The notes under the pieces were generated by a model that worked only from the letters and a program-made list of their open reading frames with translations, made no database searches and had not been told where the DNA came from. Below are positions 29,424-39,163 of a stretch of 64,000 nucleotides of DNA, one piece after another (position 1 is the stretch's first letter; every line of letters begins with the position of its first letter). Source of the DNA: Rubrivirga sp046845755 (GTDB lineage Bacteria > Bacteroidota > Rhodothermia > Rhodothermales > Rubricoccaceae); the NCBI RefSeq assembly GCF_046845755.1, contig NZ_CP177357.1:2728001-2792000 (forward strand), read 5' to 3'. The translations under genes and the position numbers were made by a program.

Positions 29424-30347
29424 TCAGACCAGGCCCACCACCTCCTCGGCGCACCCCCACGACAGCGTCACGCCGGAGCCCCCGTGCCCGTAGTTGTGGA
29501 CCACGCGCGTGCCGCCGACATCCTCCACCTCTAGCCGCACCGTCGACCGGCACGGCCGGATCCCGACGCGGTCCGTCAGCACCGACGCGCCCGCCAGCGC
29601 CGGCACCAGCCGCTCGCACCGCTCGCGGATGGCCGCCGCCACCCCAGAGTCGACCGTCGCGTCGTCCACGTGCTCGTCGGCGGTGCCCCCGAGCACCACG
29701 TCCGACACGCGCGGGATGACGTACGTCGGCCCCGTGTCGTCGATCAGGAACTGCGTGACGCCGGGCGCGCGCACGACCCGGATCTGGCCCCGCACGCCGT
29801 AGACCGCCGGGTCGCGCGCGACCTCGCGCGCCGCCAGCCCCGTGCAGTTCACGACCGCGTCCGCCGCGCCCCGGACCTCGTTGAGGCTCGCGACCGCCCC
29901 GCGCACCAGCCGGCCGCCCGCGGCCTCCACGCGCCGCGCGAGCCACCCGAGGTACACCGACATGTCGACGACCGGCAGCCGCAGCGCGTACCCGTCCCGG
30001 TAGCCGGGCGGGAGTTCCGCGGCCTCCGCCCGCCGGAACCCGGGGACCACCGCCGCCCACCACGGGTCGACCACGCGCTCGCGGAAGATCTCCAACCCGT
30101 CGCGCAACACCACGCCCGTCGCGGGATCGGTCGAGAGCCGAACGAACTCCCGCAAGCTGACCTCGCCCCACCCTAGCACGCGGTCCACCGGCGCGGCGCG
30201 GTACGGGTACCAGATCGCCGCCGCGACGGCGGACACGGTCTTCCCAGGTAGCTCGCGTGTACGCACCTCGACGGCGTGCCCGGCCTCCAGCAACCGCAGC
30301 GCCGTCGAGAGCCCCGACACCCCGGCGCCGAGTACGAGGACATCCAT
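29424..30347 (-). CDS. D-amino-acid oxidase (DAAO) family flavoenzyme
   Basis: The 307-residue protein starts with the FAD motif LVLGAGVSGLSTALRLLEAG. It contains SAVAAAIWYPYRA after it, GIRPCRSTVRLE with the substrate-carboxylate-binding Arg, and VHNYGHGGSGVTLSWG, which is the DAAO signature near the C-terminus. The enzyme oxidises D-amino acids to 2-oxo acids, ammonia and hydrogen peroxide. Length and motifs are closer to true DAAO than to glycine oxidase ThiO. ATG 30347 places the Rossmann motif at residue 4; a TAGCTTGC box is 20 nt upstream. It is downstream of the atpG terminator and has its own promoter, so it is a separate unit. Confidence 0.88.
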   Translation of the reverse strand: MDVLVLGAGVSGLSTALRLLEAGHAVEVRTRELPGKTVSAVAAAIWYPYRAAPVDRVLGWGEVSLREFVRLSTDPATGVVLRDGLEIFRERVVDPWWAAVVPGFRRAEAAELPPGYRDGYALRLPVVDMSVYLGWLARRVEAAGGRLVRGAVASLNEVRGAADAVVNCTGLAAREVARDPAVYGVRGQIRVVRAPGVTQFLIDDTGPTYVIPRVSDVVLGGTADEHVDDATVDSGVAAAIRERCERLVPALAGASVLTDRVGIRPCRSTVRLEVEDVGGTRVVHNYGHGGSGVTLSWGCAEEVVGLV

Positions 30348-30367
30348 GCAGCTGTGGGAAACGGGCC

Positions 30368-30375
30368 GCAAGCTA
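30368..30375 (-). promoter_or_regulatory. Candidate -7 box TAGCTTGC
   Basis: This box is 20 nt before the DAAO ATG. The identical octamer occurs upstream of the genes starting at 14066 and 48247. Confidence 0.4.
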
Positions 30376-30451
30376 TCCCGACGGCGGGCCCGGTTGGCCG
30401 CCGCTTGCGGACCTCCCCTGGTTCTCACTACGTGGTCGGGGCCCGCTCTCC

Positions 30452-30487
30452 AAACGAAAAACGCCCCGGCTCGCGCGAGCCGGGGCG
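30452..30487 (-). terminator. Intrinsic terminator of the atp operon
   Basis: A perfect 12-bp stem CGCCCCGGCTCG / CGAGCCGGGGCG (30462-30487) with a 2-nt centre is followed on the minus strand by TTTTTCGTTTG. It lies 27 bp after the atpG stop. Confidence 0.88.
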
Positions 30488-30514
30488 GTTCAGACTTGTC
30501 GCGAGGCGGGGCGG

Positions 30515-31438
30515 CTAGTCGGCCGACAGGGCCTCGGCGCCGGACGAGATCTCGATGATCTCCGTCGTGATCGCCGCCTGGCGGACGCGGTTGTAGGTCA
30601 GCTTGAGGTCCTTGAGGAGCTCGCCCGCGTTCGTGGTCGCGTTGTCCATCGCCACCATCCGCGCGCCCTGCTCCGAGGCGTTCGACTCCAGGAGCGCGCG
30701 CCACAGCTGGTACTGCAGGTACTCCGGGATGAGCCGCTCCAGGAGCGTCTCCGCGCTCGGCTCGAACAGGTACTCCACGTCGCCCGCCTCGTCGGCGTCG
30801 GTGTCGAGCGCGTCGTCGCCCTCCATGACCGGCGTGAAGAAGGTCTCGGCCGGGATCGGCAAGAGCTGCTCGGCCACGCGGTTCTGCGAGATCGTGTTCT
30901 GGAACTCGTTGTAGACGACCTCCACCACGTCCCACTCGCCGTCCAGGAAGCCCTCGACCGCGAGGTCCACGATCTCCCCCGCGAGCGGGAACTTGAGGTC
31001 GTTGAAGACGCCCTGGTAGTCGCCGACGAGGTCGAAGCCGCGCTTGCCGAAGTACTCGTGCGCCTTGCGCCCGACGGCCAGGATCTTGAGCGTCCCGGCG
31101 TCGCGCTGCGTGGCGAACCGCTCGGCGATCGTGGCCTCGGCCACCTTGAGGAGGTTGGCGTTGAAGGCGCCCGCCAGCCCACGGTCGCTCGTCACCACGA
31201 TCAGCAGGGCGCCGTCGACGGCCTCGCGCTCCTGGAAGAGCGGGTGCGTGGCCACGTCGAGCCGGGCCCGGAGGTGCCCGATCATCTCGCGGATCTTGAA
31301 CGCGTAGGGCCGCGCCGAGAAGATGCGCTCCTGGGCCTTCCGCAGCTTGGCCGCGGCCACCATCTTCATGGCGCGCGTGATCTGCTGCGTGTTCTGGACC
31401 GAGCCGATCCGGCTGCGGATGTCGCGAAGAGAGGCCAT
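30515..31438 (-). CDS. atpG: ATP synthase F1 subunit gamma
   Basis: The 307-residue protein has the N-terminal helix of gamma (RDIRSRIGSVQNTQQITRAM, then KMVAAAKLRKAQE). The conserved TSDRGLAGAFNANLLK follows, then the C-terminal NATTNAGELLKDLKLTYNRVRQAAITTEI that rotates in the alpha/beta ring. An insertion (about 195-225, EGDDALDTDADEAGDVEYLF) makes it slightly longer than the E. coli protein. It is the last gene of the cluster and is followed by the terminator at 30487. Beta and epsilon genes do not follow. Confidence 0.96.
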   Translation of the reverse strand: MASLRDIRSRIGSVQNTQQITRAMKMVAAAKLRKAQERIFSARPYAFKIREMIGHLRARLDVATHPLFQEREAVDGALLIVVTSDRGLAGAFNANLLKVAEATIAERFATQRDAGTLKILAVGRKAHEYFGKRGFDLVGDYQGVFNDLKFPLAGEIVDLAVEGFLDGEWDVVEVVYNEFQNTISQNRVAEQLLPIPAETFFTPVMEGDDALDTDADEAGDVEYLFEPSAETLLERLIPEYLQYQLWRALLESNASEQGARMVAMDNATTNAGELLKDLKLTYNRVRQAAITTEIIEISSGAEALSAD

Positions 31439-31518
31439 GTGTCAGGGCAAGGGGGATGGGGGAAGAGGAAAGGGGCGTCGACGAGGAGCCTCTTGCCCCT
31501 TGCCGCGTGCCCCATGCC

Positions 31519-33114
<1,596 letters not shown>

Positions 33115-33214
33115 GGTTCGGGTGTCGGTTGGTCAGTAAGTCGGTGAGTCAGGGGTCTCGGTCTGGGTGCGGGGAGTCACGGACCCACGGAGCACCGACC
33201 CACTGACGAACTGG

Positions 33215-33766
33215 TTAATTCAGGCTGACGGCGGCGCGCTCGATGAGCTGGCCGCGCAAGGTCTCGAGCTGGTGGACGACGCTCTGGTCGTAGACGACGT
33301 CGCCCACGCGGACGACCATGCCGCCGATGAGCGACGGGTCGACGCCGAGGTCCATGCGGACGGCGGCGCCGGCCTGGGCCTCGAGCGCCTTTTTCAAGCG
33401 GTCGGCCTCGTCGGCCGAGAGCGGCTTGGCCGTGCGCACGCGCGCCTCGACCGTGCCCGTCCGTTCGTCGCGGAGCGCGCGGTAGGCCGCGAGCACATCC
33501 GCGAGGTCGCCCTCGCGCTGCTTCGAGACCAGCAGGTGCACGAAACGGGCCGTCAGGTCGCCCACCTTGCCGTCGAGCAGACGGGTCAGGACGGCGCCCT
33601 TCTTGTCGCGCGAGACGACGGGGCTGCCGAGCAACTGGCGCAGCTCGCGCGAGCCGTCGAGCGCGTCGACCAGGACGGCCACGTCGGCGTCGACGGCATC
33701 GAGCTGGTCGGTGGCCTGGGCTTCCTCGGTGAGGGCCTGGGCGTAGCGTCGGGCGACGGGGTCCAT
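33215..33766 (-). CDS. atpH: ATP synthase F1 subunit delta
   Basis: The 183-residue protein has the OSCP/delta N-terminal domain (VARRYAQALTEEAQATDQLD) and the C-terminal ARVRTAKPLSADEADRLKKA and GVDPSLIGGMVVRVGDVVYD, both hallmarks of delta. It links the F1 head to the b-subunit stator. It lies between atpF and atpA. The spacer before it (33767-33832) contains GTGATGCGTG facing CACGCATCAC, a small inverted repeat. Confidence 0.95.
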   Translation of the reverse strand: MDPVARRYAQALTEEAQATDQLDAVDADVAVLVDALDGSRELRQLLGSPVVSRDKKGAVLTRLLDGKVGDLTARFVHLLVSKQREGDLADVLAAYRALRDERTGTVEARVRTAKPLSADEADRLKKALEAQAGAAVRMDLGVDPSLIGGMVVRVGDVVYDQSVVHQLETLRGQLIERAAVSLN

Positions 33767-33832
33767 ATCGGTGATGCGTGATGAGTGATGCGTGAGGGGT
33801 GCTCGCGAGAGTCACGCCACACGCATCACGGA

Positions 33833-34345
33833 TCAGTTCTGAGGCAGGTCGGCGATAAAGCGGTCGACGAGCCGGCTCTGCTCGGCGCCGTCGATCTTCT
33901 CGGACAGGATCTTCTCGGCCCCGGCGACCGCCAGCGTGGCGACCTCGCGGCGGAGCTCGGCGAGCGCCTGGAGCTTCTCGCGCTCGATGTCGGCACGGGC
34001 CGACTCCTGCAAGCGCGCGATCTCGGCCTTCGTCTTCTCGACGTCGGCGGCGCGCTGGCTGTCGGCCTGCTCCTTGGCCTCGCGCAGGATGCTCTGCGCC
34101 TGGCGCTCGGCGTCGCGGCGCGCGGCCTCGTTGTCCGAGAGCAGCTTCTGCGCCTCGGCGTTGGCGCGCTCGGCGCGCGTGATGGAGTCCTCGATCGTCT
34201 TCTCGCGCTCGGCGAGCCCGCCCAGCATCGCCGGGAACGCGAACTTCGAGAGCACGAAGAACACGATGAGGAAGGCGATCAGCATCCAGAACGCCAGCCC
34301 GGCGTTGGGCGTCAGCAGATCGGCGGCGAGGACGAAAGCGACCAT
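33833..34345 (-). CDS. atpF: ATP synthase F0 subunit b
   Basis: The 170-residue protein has one N-terminal membrane span (GLAFWMLIAFLIVFFVLSKF) followed by a long charged helix (EKTIEDSITRAERANAEAQK onward to about residue 150) that forms the peripheral stalk dimer. Its C-terminal segment contacts delta. There is a single b gene, with no b' paralogue, as in Bacteroidota. Confidence 0.95.
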   Translation of the reverse strand: MVAFVLAADLLTPNAGLAFWMLIAFLIVFFVLSKFAFPAMLGGLAEREKTIEDSITRAERANAEAQKLLSDNEAARRDAERQAQSILREAKEQADSQRAADVEKTKAEIARLQESARADIEREKLQALAELRREVATLAVAGAEKILSEKIDGAEQSRLVDRFIADLPQN

Positions 34346-34455
34346 CGGTATGGCAGGATTGAGGGGTGGGGTGCCCGGTGGCCCCGTCGGCAGTCCGACG
34401 GGGCCGGAGTCCCGGGCGAGGCAGTGGTCGGGCTACGCACGCGCAGCCCGGCGCA

Positions 34456-34683
34456 CTACTTGATCGCCATCAGGATGCAGACGATGAGGCCGAAGAACGC
34501 GGCACCCTCGATGAGGGCGGCGGCGATGATCATCGTGGTCCGGATGTCGCCGGAGGCCTCCGGCTGGCGGGCCGAGCCCTCGAGGGCGGCGGCGGCGAGG
34601 CGGCCGATGCCGTAGGCGGCGCCGAAGACGGCGAGGCCGGCGCCGAGGCCGGCACCGAGGTAACCAAGAGCGACAGACTCCAT
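34456..34683 (-). CDS. atpE: ATP synthase F0 subunit c
   Basis: The 75-residue hairpin has helix 1 (YLGAGLGAGLAVFGAAYGIG), the polar loop SARQPEA and helix 2 with the ion-carrying Glu in AAALIEGAAFFGLIV. The residues that build a Na+ site in other c rings (Gln in helix 1, Ser after the Glu) are missing, which points to H+ coupling. Family inference only; ring size cannot be read from sequence. Confidence 0.96.
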   Translation of the reverse strand: MESVALGYLGAGLGAGLAVFGAAYGIGRLAAAALEGSARQPEASGDIRTTMIIAAALIEGAAFFGLIVCILMAIK

Positions 34684-34765
34684 GGGATTGGGGGGTTGGG
34701 TGAGGTCAGGGTGGGCGAGGGCCCGGGAAAGTCGCGGCCGGAGCCGCGGGAGAGCGAGGCGCGTT

Positions 34766-36034
34766 CTAGGCGAACGTCGCCTCCGTGCCGACCGTGCGGT
34801 CGTGCAGTTTGTGCGGGGTCTGGCCGTTCGAGGTCGACACCGCGAGGTCGTGGACCGTCAGGCCGTGGTCTTCCGAGTGGTCGTGGTCGTGCTCGTGCTC
34901 GGCCGTCGCCATCCCGATAAAGAGGGCGCTCAGGATCGTGAACACGTAGGCCTGGATAAAGGCGACCAGGATCTCCAGGAAGTAGACCGCGACGGTCAGC
35001 AAGACGGCCGGGACCGAGGTGAGGTAGCCCGCCGTCTCGCTCATCCCACCGATGATGAAGATGAGCCCGAGCAGGTTGAGGATCACCAGGTGCCCCGCCG
35101 TCATGTTGGCGAAGAGCCGGACGGCGAGCGCGAACGGCTTGGTGAACAGGCCCAGGATCTCGATCGGGATCAGGATCGGCTTGACGATCATCGGGACGCC
35201 GGGCGGGTTGAAGATGTGGCCCCAGTAGTCCTTCGTCCCGGCGAACTGCGTGACGATGAACGTCAGGATCGCCAGGACCGCCGTCGTCGTGATGTTGGCC
35301 GTCGCCGTCGCCCCGAAGGGCACCAGGCCGAGCAGGTTGCAGGCCAGGATGAAGAAGAAGATCGTCAGCAAGTACGGGAGGTACTTGTCGGTCTTGTCGC
35401 CCAGGTTCGGCTTGGCCACCTCGTCGCGGATGTAGATGACGAGCGTCTCGAGCAGGTTCTGGATCAGCCCCTGAGGCGCCGACGTCCGGCCGATGCCCCG
35501 CTTGTACTTGGCCGCGACCGGCAAGAACAAGACGATCAGGAGCAGCGACGCCAGCAGGGCGAAGACCAGGTGCCGCGTCATGCTGAGGTCGACCACGACC
35601 TCGCCGTCGGTCGTCACCAGGTGCGCGTCGTACGGCACCTCGGCCTCGACGCCCTCGCCCAGAATCTCCTCGGCGTTCGCCTCCAGCAGCTCCTCGGTGC
35701 GGCTCTCGCCCCCGTCCTCACCACTGTACTCGGCCGTGCCGTCCGCGTCGCCGGCGCCGTAGCCGCCCTCGCCGTCGCGCTCGATGGCGTACAGGCCCGA
35801 GGCGACGGCCGCCGTCGACGACCCGAAGGCGTCGAGCGTGAGCCCGCCGTCGCGGCGGACCAGGAACAGCCGCGGCATCTCGAGCTTGCCCAGCGGCGAG
35901 AAGTCGAGGTAGTACCCGTCCGAGGTGTGGTGGACGGCGTCGAGCTCGCCGCCGTCGCCGGCCGCCAGGGCCGGAGTCGCCGAGACGGCGAGCAGGAGGA
36001 GGGCGACGGTGAGCCGGTGGACGGAGAGCCGCAT
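34766..36034 (-). CDS. atpB: ATP synthase F0 subunit a, with N-terminal extension and His-rich tail
   Basis: The 422-residue a subunit is much longer than the E. coli one (271). It begins with a signal peptide (HRLTVALLLLAVSATPALAA) and about 140 exported residues, as in other Bacteroidota. The core has ACNLLGLVPFGATATANI and LAVRLFANMTAGHLVILN with the essential Arg. After the last span comes an unusual tail with EHEHDHDHSEDH and about 30 more polar residues. The ATG at 36034 shares one base with the TGA of the preceding small gene (TGATG), showing coupling. A TTG one codon upstream is unlikely. Confidence 0.93.
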   Translation of the reverse strand: MRLSVHRLTVALLLLAVSATPALAAGDGGELDAVHHTSDGYYLDFSPLGKLEMPRLFLVRRDGGLTLDAFGSSTAAVASGLYAIERDGEGGYGAGDADGTAEYSGEDGGESRTEELLEANAEEILGEGVEAEVPYDAHLVTTDGEVVVDLSMTRHLVFALLASLLLIVLFLPVAAKYKRGIGRTSAPQGLIQNLLETLVIYIRDEVAKPNLGDKTDKYLPYLLTIFFFILACNLLGLVPFGATATANITTTAVLAILTFIVTQFAGTKDYWGHIFNPPGVPMIVKPILIPIEILGLFTKPFALAVRLFANMTAGHLVILNLLGLIFIIGGMSETAGYLTSVPAVLLTVAVYFLEILVAFIQAYVFTILSALFIGMATAEHEHDHDHSEDHGLTVHDLAVSTSNGQTPHKLHDRTVGTEATFA

Positions 36035-36336
36035 CAAGAGCCGGGGGTGCGGGCCGACTGGCGGCCGAGGACGAGGAAGACTTCGGCCACGAGACCGAGC
36101 ACGAACACGACGCCGAGCCCGAGCACGAACGGCCCGCGCTGCACGGGGACGAGCGCGAGGATCGCCCCGAAGGCGACGAGCGCCAGCGCCATCCGCGCGA
36201 GCATCCCGCCCAGGATGACCTGGAGCGCCTTGTTGCCGTCCTCCATGCCGCCCGCCCGCCGCGCGACCAACAAGGCCGATGCCGTGTACGCCGCCCCCAG
36301 CAGGGTTCCGAGCAGCAAGCTTGCGGAGAGGCTCAT
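36034..36336 (-). CDS. Small AtpI-like membrane protein of the atp cluster
   Basis: The 100-residue protein has four hydrophobic segments (SASLLLGTLLGAAYTASALL, ALQVILGGMLARMALALVAF, ILALVP, FVLGLGVVFVLGLVAEVFLV). It precedes atpB with a 1-nt stop/start overlap. Position and topology match the AtpI or ATP-synthase-I-like proteins that help assemble the c ring or supply Mg2+. Sequence similarity to E. coli AtpI is not obvious. ATG 36336 is chosen over an upstream one at 36372 because the extra 12 residues are not membrane-like. A TAGCTTCG box lies about 46 nt upstream (36390-36383). Confidence 0.7.
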   Translation of the reverse strand: MSLSASLLLGTLLGAAYTASALLVARRAGGMEDGNKALQVILGGMLARMALALVAFGAILALVPVQRGPFVLGLGVVFVLGLVAEVFLVLGRQSARTPGS

Positions 36337-36567
36337 GTGGGGGGACGACAGGGGCGCAGGCGCGGCCTGCAACGGGTGAACACGAAGCTAGGACGGGCTC
36401 TATCGAGGCGCCCTCAAGGGGGGGTGAAGACGGGGCAAAGCGGCCTCGGGAGCAAGGGGGCTGGGGAACGAGGCCTGGGGCGTCCCCTCGCGATCTCCCG
36501 CCCGCCCGCGCCGACCCGCTGCGCCAGCGCGTCCTACCGGTCTCGCCTCCACGCTCGGCCTGTCACC

Positions 36568-36978
36568 TTACGGCCCCTTTCCGCTTCCCCCAGGCCGCTT
36601 CCCCTTTGCATTCGCCTCACGCGCCAGCCGGACGACCATCGCGAACACGCCGACCATCCCGAGCGCGGCCCCGATGAGCACGCCCCACGGCGTCGTGCCG
36701 AAGTAGCGGTCGGCCACGATGCCGACGCCGACGAAAAACACCATGGCCGCGGCGAGCTGCATTCCGAACCCGAGGTGCGGCCCGGCCGCCAGCATCCCGT
36801 CGCCATACGCGTCGCGGACGCGGTCGGCGGTCACCTTCTCGTTTTGGTAGTCGGCCGGCGGCGCCTCGGGTGCCTCCTCGTCCTCGGCCGGCGTGTCGGT
36901 CCACTTTTCGCGCCACTCGCGGTCGGCGCGGTCGAAGCGGTCGGGTCGGTCGGCCCAGGGGTCCTTGTTGCGGGCCAT
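36568..36978 (-). CDS. atpZ: AtpZ/AtpI-family protein
   Basis: The 136-residue protein has a long charged N-terminal part (RFDRADREWREKWTDTPAED) and two membrane helices (GFGMQLAAAMVFFVGVGIVA and PWGVLIGAALGMVGVFAMVV). DRYFGTTPWG lies between them. This Gly-rich two-helix pattern with GxxxDxxxxxxPWG is typical of AtpZ/AtpI (DUF ATP-synthase gene 1), which assists F0 assembly. Its ATG is 2 bp from the bactofilin stop, so it is co-transcribed with it. A 231-bp spacer without a gene separates it from the next atp gene. Confidence 0.82.
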   Translation of the reverse strand: MARNKDPWADRPDRFDRADREWREKWTDTPAEDEEAPEAPPADYQNEKVTADRVRDAYGDGMLAAGPHLGFGMQLAAAMVFFVGVGIVADRYFGTTPWGVLIGAALGMVGVFAMVVRLAREANAKGKRPGGSGKGP

Positions 36979-36980
36979 GG

Positions 36981-37448
36981 CTAGGCGGTGTCGGCGACCG
37001 TGCCGACGACGGCCGAGCCGCCAGACCGGGCGGGACGGTCGGTGGAGGCCGGGCGCGAGGGCACGTCAGCGCCCATGTGGCACTGTCCGTTGAACGTGGC
37101 CCCGTCCTCGACGATGAGCTTGCCCGTGCGGATGTCGCCCTCGACGACGGCCGAGGCCTTGAGCACGAGCCGCTCCTTGACGGTCACGCGCCCCTTGACG
37201 ACGCCCGCGACCTCGGCGCTGGTCGAGGCCAGCTCGCCCTCGATGCTACCGCCCGCCATCACCATCGTGCGGCCCTCCACCTCGACGTTCCCGTCGACGG
37301 TGCCGGAGATGTTGACGTTGCCCGCCGACCGGAGCGTGCCCTCGACCGTGGTCGAGGCTCCAATGATGTTGTGCTGGTCGGCGGCGTTGGCGGGGGCGGT
37401 GGGTCGGGATTTGGCCATGGACGTGTCGGCAGCTCGGAAGAGGGCCAT
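36981..37448 (-). CDS. Bactofilin
   Basis: The 155-residue protein contains the bactofilin beta-helix (about 30-135) built of short repeated turns: NIIGASTTVEGTLRSAGNVN, ISGTVDGNVEVEGRTMVM, GRVTVKERLVLKASAVVEGD, ending in GDIRTGKLIVEDGATFNGQC. Bactofilins polymerise without nucleotides into membrane-associated filaments and organise cell-wall enzymes. The gene directly follows an M23 peptidase gene, a pairing seen in several phyla. ATG 37448 is used; ATG 37418 (MAKSRPT) would remove ten residues and is equally possible. Confidence 0.88.
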   Translation of the reverse strand: MALFRAADTSMAKSRPTAPANAADQHNIIGASTTVEGTLRSAGNVNISGTVDGNVEVEGRTMVMAGGSIEGELASTSAEVAGVVKGRVTVKERLVLKASAVVEGDIRTGKLIVEDGATFNGQCHMGADVPSRPASTDRPARSGGSAVVGTVADTA

Positions 37449-37532
37449 GCGGGACGGAGGGCGGTGGTGGAGCGCAGCCCGAGCCAAGGCGCGCCGAGGA
37501 AGAGACGTTACGAGCGGACGGCGGGGTCGCGC

Positions 37533-38426
37533 CTAGAGCGAGACGAGGAGGGCGGCGGGGTCTTGGGCGAGGCCGTCGCGCCAGACCTCGAAGTGGAGGT
37601 GCGGGCCCGACGTGATCTCGCCGGTGTCGCCGCTGAGGGCGATCGTCTCCCGGGCGCCGACGCGGTCGCCGACGCGGCGCAGCAGCCGGCCGTTGTGCTT
37701 GTAGACCGAAAGGTAGCCGTCGGCGTGCTGGACCGCGACCGTCAGGCCCCCGTCCTGCGTCCAGTCGGCGAAGACGACGTGGCCGTCGGCGAAGGCGCGG
37801 ACGGGCGAGCCGGTGCGGGCGGCGAGGTCGAGGGCGAAGTGGCCGCGCGAGGCGTCGAACCCGCGCGACTCGACGCCATCGACGGGCGGGAGGGCGGGCA
37901 GGCGCAAGCTGGCGAGGTAGGCCCGGGCCGCGGGCGTGTCGCCGCCCCCGACCGCCGGGCCCAACGTCTCGATCGGGAGCGCTGGCTGAGCGTGATCGTC
38001 GCTGGCGGGGGGTGACGCCGACGAGGCCGGCGCGTCGGACGGCTCCGGCAACGAGAAGGTGGACGGGTCGAGGTCGGCGTCGGCGAGCGCGTCCATCTCG
38101 CCGGTGATGAGCGCCCGGAGCTGGGCGATCTGCTGGTACTGGAGCGCCAGCGAGTCCTCGAGCGCCTCGGCGCGGCTGGCGTTCGTCTCGGCGACGCCGC
38201 GGAGCTCGCCGGTGCCCGGGCCCAGGATGAGCCCCCGCAGCGGCGTCAGCACGATCGCGGCCACGAGCAGGGCCCCGAGCCCGACGACGGCGATGACGCC
38301 GGCGTAGAGCGCGTTTCCGGGCCGCACTTCGTATTGACGGGGCGTGCTCATCGTGTCGGGCTCGAGCACGATGACGGTCCGGGTGACGCCCGGGTGGGCG
38401 AACAGGTCGCGGAGGAGGTCCTTCAC
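37533..38426 (-). CDS. M23 (LytM) peptidoglycan endopeptidase
   Basis: The 297-residue protein starts at GTG 38426 with VKDLLRDLFAHPGVTRTVIV, an N-terminal motif common to bactofilin-linked M23 proteins. One membrane span follows (ALYAGVIAVVGLGALLVAAI), then a coiled coil (about 80-110), and the LytM domain (about 190-295) with Zn-binding GHFALDLA and the catalytic GPHLHFEVW. It probably cleaves peptidoglycan cross-links in the periplasm under the spatial control of the adjacent bactofilin. A downstream ATG (38351) would lose the conserved N-terminus. Confidence 0.88.
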   Translation of the reverse strand: MKDLLRDLFAHPGVTRTVIVLEPDTMSTPRQYEVRPGNALYAGVIAVVGLGALLVAAIVLTPLRGLILGPGTGELRGVAETNASRAEALEDSLALQYQQIAQLRALITGEMDALADADLDPSTFSLPEPSDAPASSASPPASDDHAQPALPIETLGPAVGGGDTPAARAYLASLRLPALPPVDGVESRGFDASRGHFALDLAARTGSPVRAFADGHVVFADWTQDGGLTVAVQHADGYLSVYKHNGRLLRRVGDRVGARETIALSGDTGEITSGPHLHFEVWRDGLAQDPAALLVSL

Positions 38427-38594
38427 GGGCAGAATGGGCCCAGGCGGGCCCGGAGGGGCGGTTTTGTTCGTGGCATCTGCATACGGACGGCAGGGCCGCC
38501 GACTAACTTAGCGGGCTCTGCCCCTTGCCAGGGGACTCCCCGACGACCGACCGCCGACGCGCGGTCCTCTGCCGGCTCGGCCGGCCTGACTCTT

Positions 38595-38852
38595 ATGCCG
38601 CAGCACAAGTCCGCCGCCAAGCGCGTTCGCCAGGATGCCAAGCGCCGCCAGCGCAATCGCTACCACAAGGTCCGCGTGCGGACGTTGATCAAGGAACTCC
38701 AGGCCGAGACGGACCCGGCCGCGGCCCAGACCAAGCTCAACGAGATCAAGGCCCAGCTCGACCGCCTCTCGGGCCGCCGCGTGCTGCACCCCAACCAGGC
38801 CGCTCGTACGAAGGGCCAGCTGGAGCGCCACGTCGGCACCCTGAGCGCGTAG
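38595..38852 (+). CDS. rpsT: 30S ribosomal protein S20
   Basis: The 85-residue basic protein reads MPQHKSAAKRVRQDAKRRQR, then NRYHKVRVRTLIKEL and the C-terminal VLHPNQAARTKGQLERHV, all typical of S20. It binds 16S rRNA helices near the 5' domain. It is monocistronic and divergent from the M23 gene. A TAACTTAG sequence at 38504-38511 reads as a -7-like box on both strands. ATG 38595 gives the normal length. Confidence 0.96.
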   Translation: MPQHKSAAKRVRQDAKRRQRNRYHKVRVRTLIKELQAETDPAAAQTKLNEIKAQLDRLSGRRVLHPNQAARTKGQLERHVGTLSA

Positions 38853-39163
38853 CGCCCTCGCGGGCGCCGAGCGCCCGCCCGCCCGGCCCGCCCGTTGCGG
38901 GCCGACGACTCGACGGCCCTGGCGTGGAACCCGCCCGGGTCGTCGCTGGTTTATGCCCCCGATCGACCGCCTCGTGGCATGGTCACAGCGGAGGGGCTCT
39001 CCCTCTTCTACCGACCGTGCATTTCGTGCGTTTGCACCTATGGGTGCCCGCGCCGGACATTGAGGGGCCGGGCTGAGCGCCCGTCGTCTCGCGGTTTCGC
39101 TCTCAAACCTCCTCCCCTCCACGGCCGACCGCCGAGGATCTCCTCACCCCACCCCACCTCTCC
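38853..39163 (+). other. Intergenic region after rpsT
   Basis: These 311 bp contain a short G+C-rich hairpin CGGGCGC-CGA-GCGCCCG (38861-38877) just after rpsT, without a U-run; it may end that transcript. The remainder is the upstream region of the PKD-OmpA gene, with lower-GC TTTATGCC and GCGTTTGCACCTATG stretches. I cannot assign a promoter. Confidence 0.35.
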
